Shown: in pieces, positions 62,083-64,000 of the stretch
How positions within the stretch are numbered: the stretch's first letter is position 1
How the letters are laid out: each line of letters starts with the position of its first letter
Source of the DNA: an uncultured Ruminiclostridium sp.
GTDB taxonomy: Bacteria; Bacillota; Clostridia; Oscillospirales; Ruminococcaceae
Assembly: GCA_947624435.1 (NCBI GenBank)
Contig: CANQKE010000012.1
Span: forward strand, 1-64,000
Direction: 5' to 3'
DNA: 64,000 nucleotides
The notes under the pieces: generated by a model
Databases searched by the model: none
What the model saw: the letters and a program-made list of their open reading frames with translations, nothing else
Told to the model about the DNA's origin: nothing
Program-made: the position numbers and the translations under genes

Positions 62083-63165
62083 ATGCCTATAGTTGACATC
62101 GCGGCTCTTCCCTGTCTGTGGGAGCGGCTGCAAAGCGCGGATAAGCCTATCGTGCTGTACGGAATGGGCGACGGCGCTCAAAAAGTGCTGAACGTCATGA
62201 AAGAAAAAAACATATCCCCCGCAGGAATTATGGCAAGCGACGGCTTCGTTCGCGGGCACAGCTTTGCGGGCTTTGAGGTGAAAAGCTACTCCGATACAAA
62301 GTCCGCGCTGGGGGAATTTATAGTGCTGCTCTGCTTCGGCACTCAGCGAAAAGAGGTAATGGAAAATATCCTGCGCATATCCCGCGAGCAGGAGCTTTAC
62401 GTTCCCGATGTTCCGGTGACGGGCGGCGGACTGTTCGATAAAGAATACGCGCTGGCTCATTCTAAGGAGCTGGAGCGGGTCTATGATATGCTTTCGGACG
62501 AGCATTCCCGCAGGCTGTATAACGGCTGGATAAGCTTTCGCGTCACCGGAGAGATAAACAATTTGCTCCCTTTTCAGACCGACAAGCGCGAGGCATATTC
62601 CCTGCTGGAACTCACCGAGCATGAAATATACGCCGACCTCGGAGCGTTCAACGGCGACACTATCGAAGAGTTTCTAAGCGCCGCCAAATCAGTCGAAAAA
62701 ATATACGCGTTCGAGCCGGACGCAAAGAGCCTTGACAGGCTTAAAAAGCGCCACGCCGCGCTGGGAGACAGGCTTATCGCGATAAACGCCGGCGCGTGGG
62801 ATAAAAACGAGCAGCTGCCGTTTATCGCAAACGGAGGGAGAAATTCCCGCTTTCTTCCATGCACCGGTCAGCCGCCGAAAGCGTCCTCGGTAAGGCTCAC
62901 CGATATGAAAAGCCTTGACAACACGGTAAACGGTGAAGTCACCGTGATAAAATTCGATACCGAGGGCTGCGAGGATAAAGCTATAGACGGCTGCCGGAAG
63001 ATTATCGAAAGCTGCCGCCCCAAATTGATAGTATCGCTTTACCACCGCACCGAGGATATTTTCGCGCTGCCGCTTAAAATAGCCGCGCTTTGTCCAAATT
63101 ATAAAATGTATCTCAGAGAACCGCCGTATCTTCCCGCGTGGGATATGGAATTGTATTGTGTGTGA
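62083..63165 (+). CDS. FkbM-family methyltransferase
   Basis: An N-terminal region of about 150 residues with a Rossmann-like start (KPIVLYGMGDGAQKVLNVMKE) precedes the FkbM SAM-methyltransferase domain: IYADLGAFNGDTIEEFL (SAM loop), IYAFEPDAKSLDRL, INAGAWD and VIKFDTEGCEDKAIDG. It likely O-methylates a sugar or related hydroxyl in a surface glycan. 360 aa. AGGAGG before ATG. Follows glmS across the palindromic element and is ended by a terminator. Confidence 0.88.
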   Translation: MPIVDIAALPCLWERLQSADKPIVLYGMGDGAQKVLNVMKEKNISPAGIMASDGFVRGHSFAGFEVKSYSDTKSALGEFIVLLCFGTQRKEVMENILRISREQELYVPDVPVTGGGLFDKEYALAHSKELERVYDMLSDEHSRRLYNGWISFRVTGEINNLLPFQTDKREAYSLLELTEHEIYADLGAFNGDTIEEFLSAAKSVEKIYAFEPDAKSLDRLKKRHAALGDRLIAINAGAWDKNEQLPFIANGGRNSRFLPCTGQPPKASSVRLTDMKSLDNTVNGEVTVIKFDTEGCEDKAIDGCRKIIESCRPKLIVSLYHRTEDIFALPLKIAALCPNYKMYLREPPYLPAWDMELYCV

Positions 63166-63168
63166 TAT

Positions 63169-63210
63169 AAGGGCTTACTTCGTTGAATGACGTGGTAAGC
63201 CTTTTATTTT
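63169..63210 (+). terminator. Terminator after the FkbM gene
   Basis: GGGCTTAC pairs with GTAAGCCT (63171-63201), followed by TTTTATTTT. Confidence 0.85.
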
Positions 63211-63244
63211 ATACAGAAAATATCAGAAAATTCACCCAAAACTG

Positions 63245-63273
63245 TTGACTTTCGTTACAAAATGTGGTATCAT
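63245..63273 (+). promoter_or_regulatory. Promoter of the lipoprotein gene
   Basis: TTGACT (63245-63250) and TATCAT (63268-63273), 17-base spacer, about 75 bases before the ATG. Confidence 0.6.
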
Positions 63274-63345
63274 AATATAAATAAATTGAGTATCAGTTAA
63301 AATTTAATATAACAATGTATTCTTGCAACAAAAGGAGTAATTTTT

Positions 63346-64000
63346 ATGAAAAAAGGCGCTTTACTTTGCGGGATAATTCTGACCGCTTTTGTTCTCTCTT
63401 CCTGTGCGGAAAATACAAACAGCCATACCAACAATATCGGCGATTCATCGAGCCCCTTGAATACTTCGAACACGTCGAGCACTTTGAGCACTTCTAGCCA
63501 GTCGAACACGTCCAGCCAGCCAAACCCGTTCTTAAATCCAAATCAGCAGATACAAGACGGGGATATGGCAGATATATCGGAGCTTTACAAAAACAAGGAT
63601 AAATACACGGATGAGCTTCATTCGCAAAATTACGGCAATCTGAATATCGGAAAAGACATAGAGATAAAATTTCCCAAGGAATTAGGCGAGTATAAAATAA
63701 AGGATCGCGATGACCTGAACAGCTTTTCCGACGTACTTTTAGATAAATATGTTCCGAAAGACAGCTTTGATAAAGCAAATCTCACTTTCGGCAGCGAAGA
63801 GAAATACGGGGCTCAGTTCGGCTACGATTATGTGGACGAAAAAACCGGCACTACCGTCCTTATAGGAAACTGCGGCTTTATAAATACCAAAAACGAAAAA
63901 CTCGATTTTGAAAATTACAGCGACAAAGAAGAACGCGTCTATGTAGGGCAAAAATATGAGGACAGAACGGTAAAATTATCGGACGGAGAAGCAAAAATTT
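63346..64000 (+). CDS. Lipoprotein of unknown function (cut by window edge)
   Basis: MKKGALLCGIILTAFVLSSC is a lipoprotein signal peptide with an SSC lipobox, so the mature protein is anchored outside the membrane. A Ser/Thr/Asn linker (residues 25-60, STLSTSSQSNTSSQPN) follows, then an acidic/basic domain with no family I recognise (IKFPKELGEYKIKDRDDLN, YDYVDEKTGTTVLIGN). The frame is open at position 64000 after 218 codons, so the C-terminus is missing. AAAGGAG lies nine bases before the ATG. Confidence 0.85.
   Translation, partial: MKKGALLCGIILTAFVLSSCAENTNSHTNNIGDSSSPLNTSNTSSTLSTSSQSNTSSQPNPFLNPNQQIQDGDMADISELYKNKDKYTDELHSQNYGNLNIGKDIEIKFPKELGEYKIKDRDDLNSFSDVLLDKYVPKDSFDKANLTFGSEEKYGAQFGYDYVDEKTGTTVLIGNCGFINTKNEKLDFENYSDKEERVYVGQKYEDRTVKLSDGEAKI

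Overview
The window looks like a chromosomal segment of a Gram-positive, anaerobic gut-type Clostridia member, probably Oscillospiraceae/Ruminococcaceae-like. The evidence is a dcw cluster with a PASTA-type transpeptidase, a Spo0A-like regulator with YunB, a type III glutamine synthetase, a lipoprotein GH5 cellulase, strong AAAGGAG ribosome binding sites and sigma-A promoters with 17-nt spacers. This placement is inference; no rRNA or phylogeny was available.

Region 1 (1-14653, + strand) is a surface-polysaccharide locus. It opens with the end of a degenerate tyrosine recombinase, then a GlfT2-like galactofuranosyltransferase, and then a visibly AT-rich block (about 1.9-10.7 kb). The block holds a three-domain glycosyltransferase, an acyltransferase, a WavE-like protein, and a cytidylyltransferase / DRE-TIM aldolase / KdsC-like phosphatase trio that looks like a CMP-ulosonic acid pathway with no NeuB/KdsA-type synthase. 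It continues with a phosphodiesterase-like protein, a HAD phosphatase, two related nucleotidyltransferases, a cupin and a CatB-like acetyltransferase containing a C9 tract.

Region 2 (14886-31817, mostly - strand) has an SDR protein, an orphan HigA-type antitoxin with a toxin remnant, the cellulase, a Spo0A-like protein lacking the phospho-acceptor Asp, PatB, a DUF3737 protein, ligA, yunB, an M18 peptidase, a lytic transglycosylase, coaE, a Sua5-type tsaC, prfA and a DUF951 protein.

Region 3 (31962-45841, - strand) is the dcw cluster: mraZ-rsmH-ftsL-PBP-murE-mraY-ftsW-murG-murA-ftsQ-ftsZ. murF, murD, murC and ftsA are absent from it, and MurE has the DNPA motif of Lys-type enzymes. Region 4 (46169-54487, - strand) holds glnN with a leader terminator, the rpmH-rnpA-yidD-yidC-jag operon, an HD hydrolase, a bactofilin and a polysaccharide deacetylase.

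Region 5 (54488-64000, + strand) holds a two-gene operon of unknown function (a SNF2-like protein with destroyed ATPase motifs plus a 1056-residue GHKL ATPase), then glmS, an FkbM methyltransferase and a truncated lipoprotein gene.

The most unusual signals cut across these regions. One is a dispersed structured 5'-leader cassette (five copies) that carries the Shine-Dalgarno and in four copies places a hairpin between it and the start codon, in front of murG, mraY, the cupin gene and the SNF2 gene. Another is a 277-bp repeat (two equal-length copies, about 95 percent identical) with paired ends, compensatory changes and GNRA loops. A third is three conserved genes (yidC, yunB, DUF951) that appear to start at ATT, ATA and ACG behind good ribosome binding sites.
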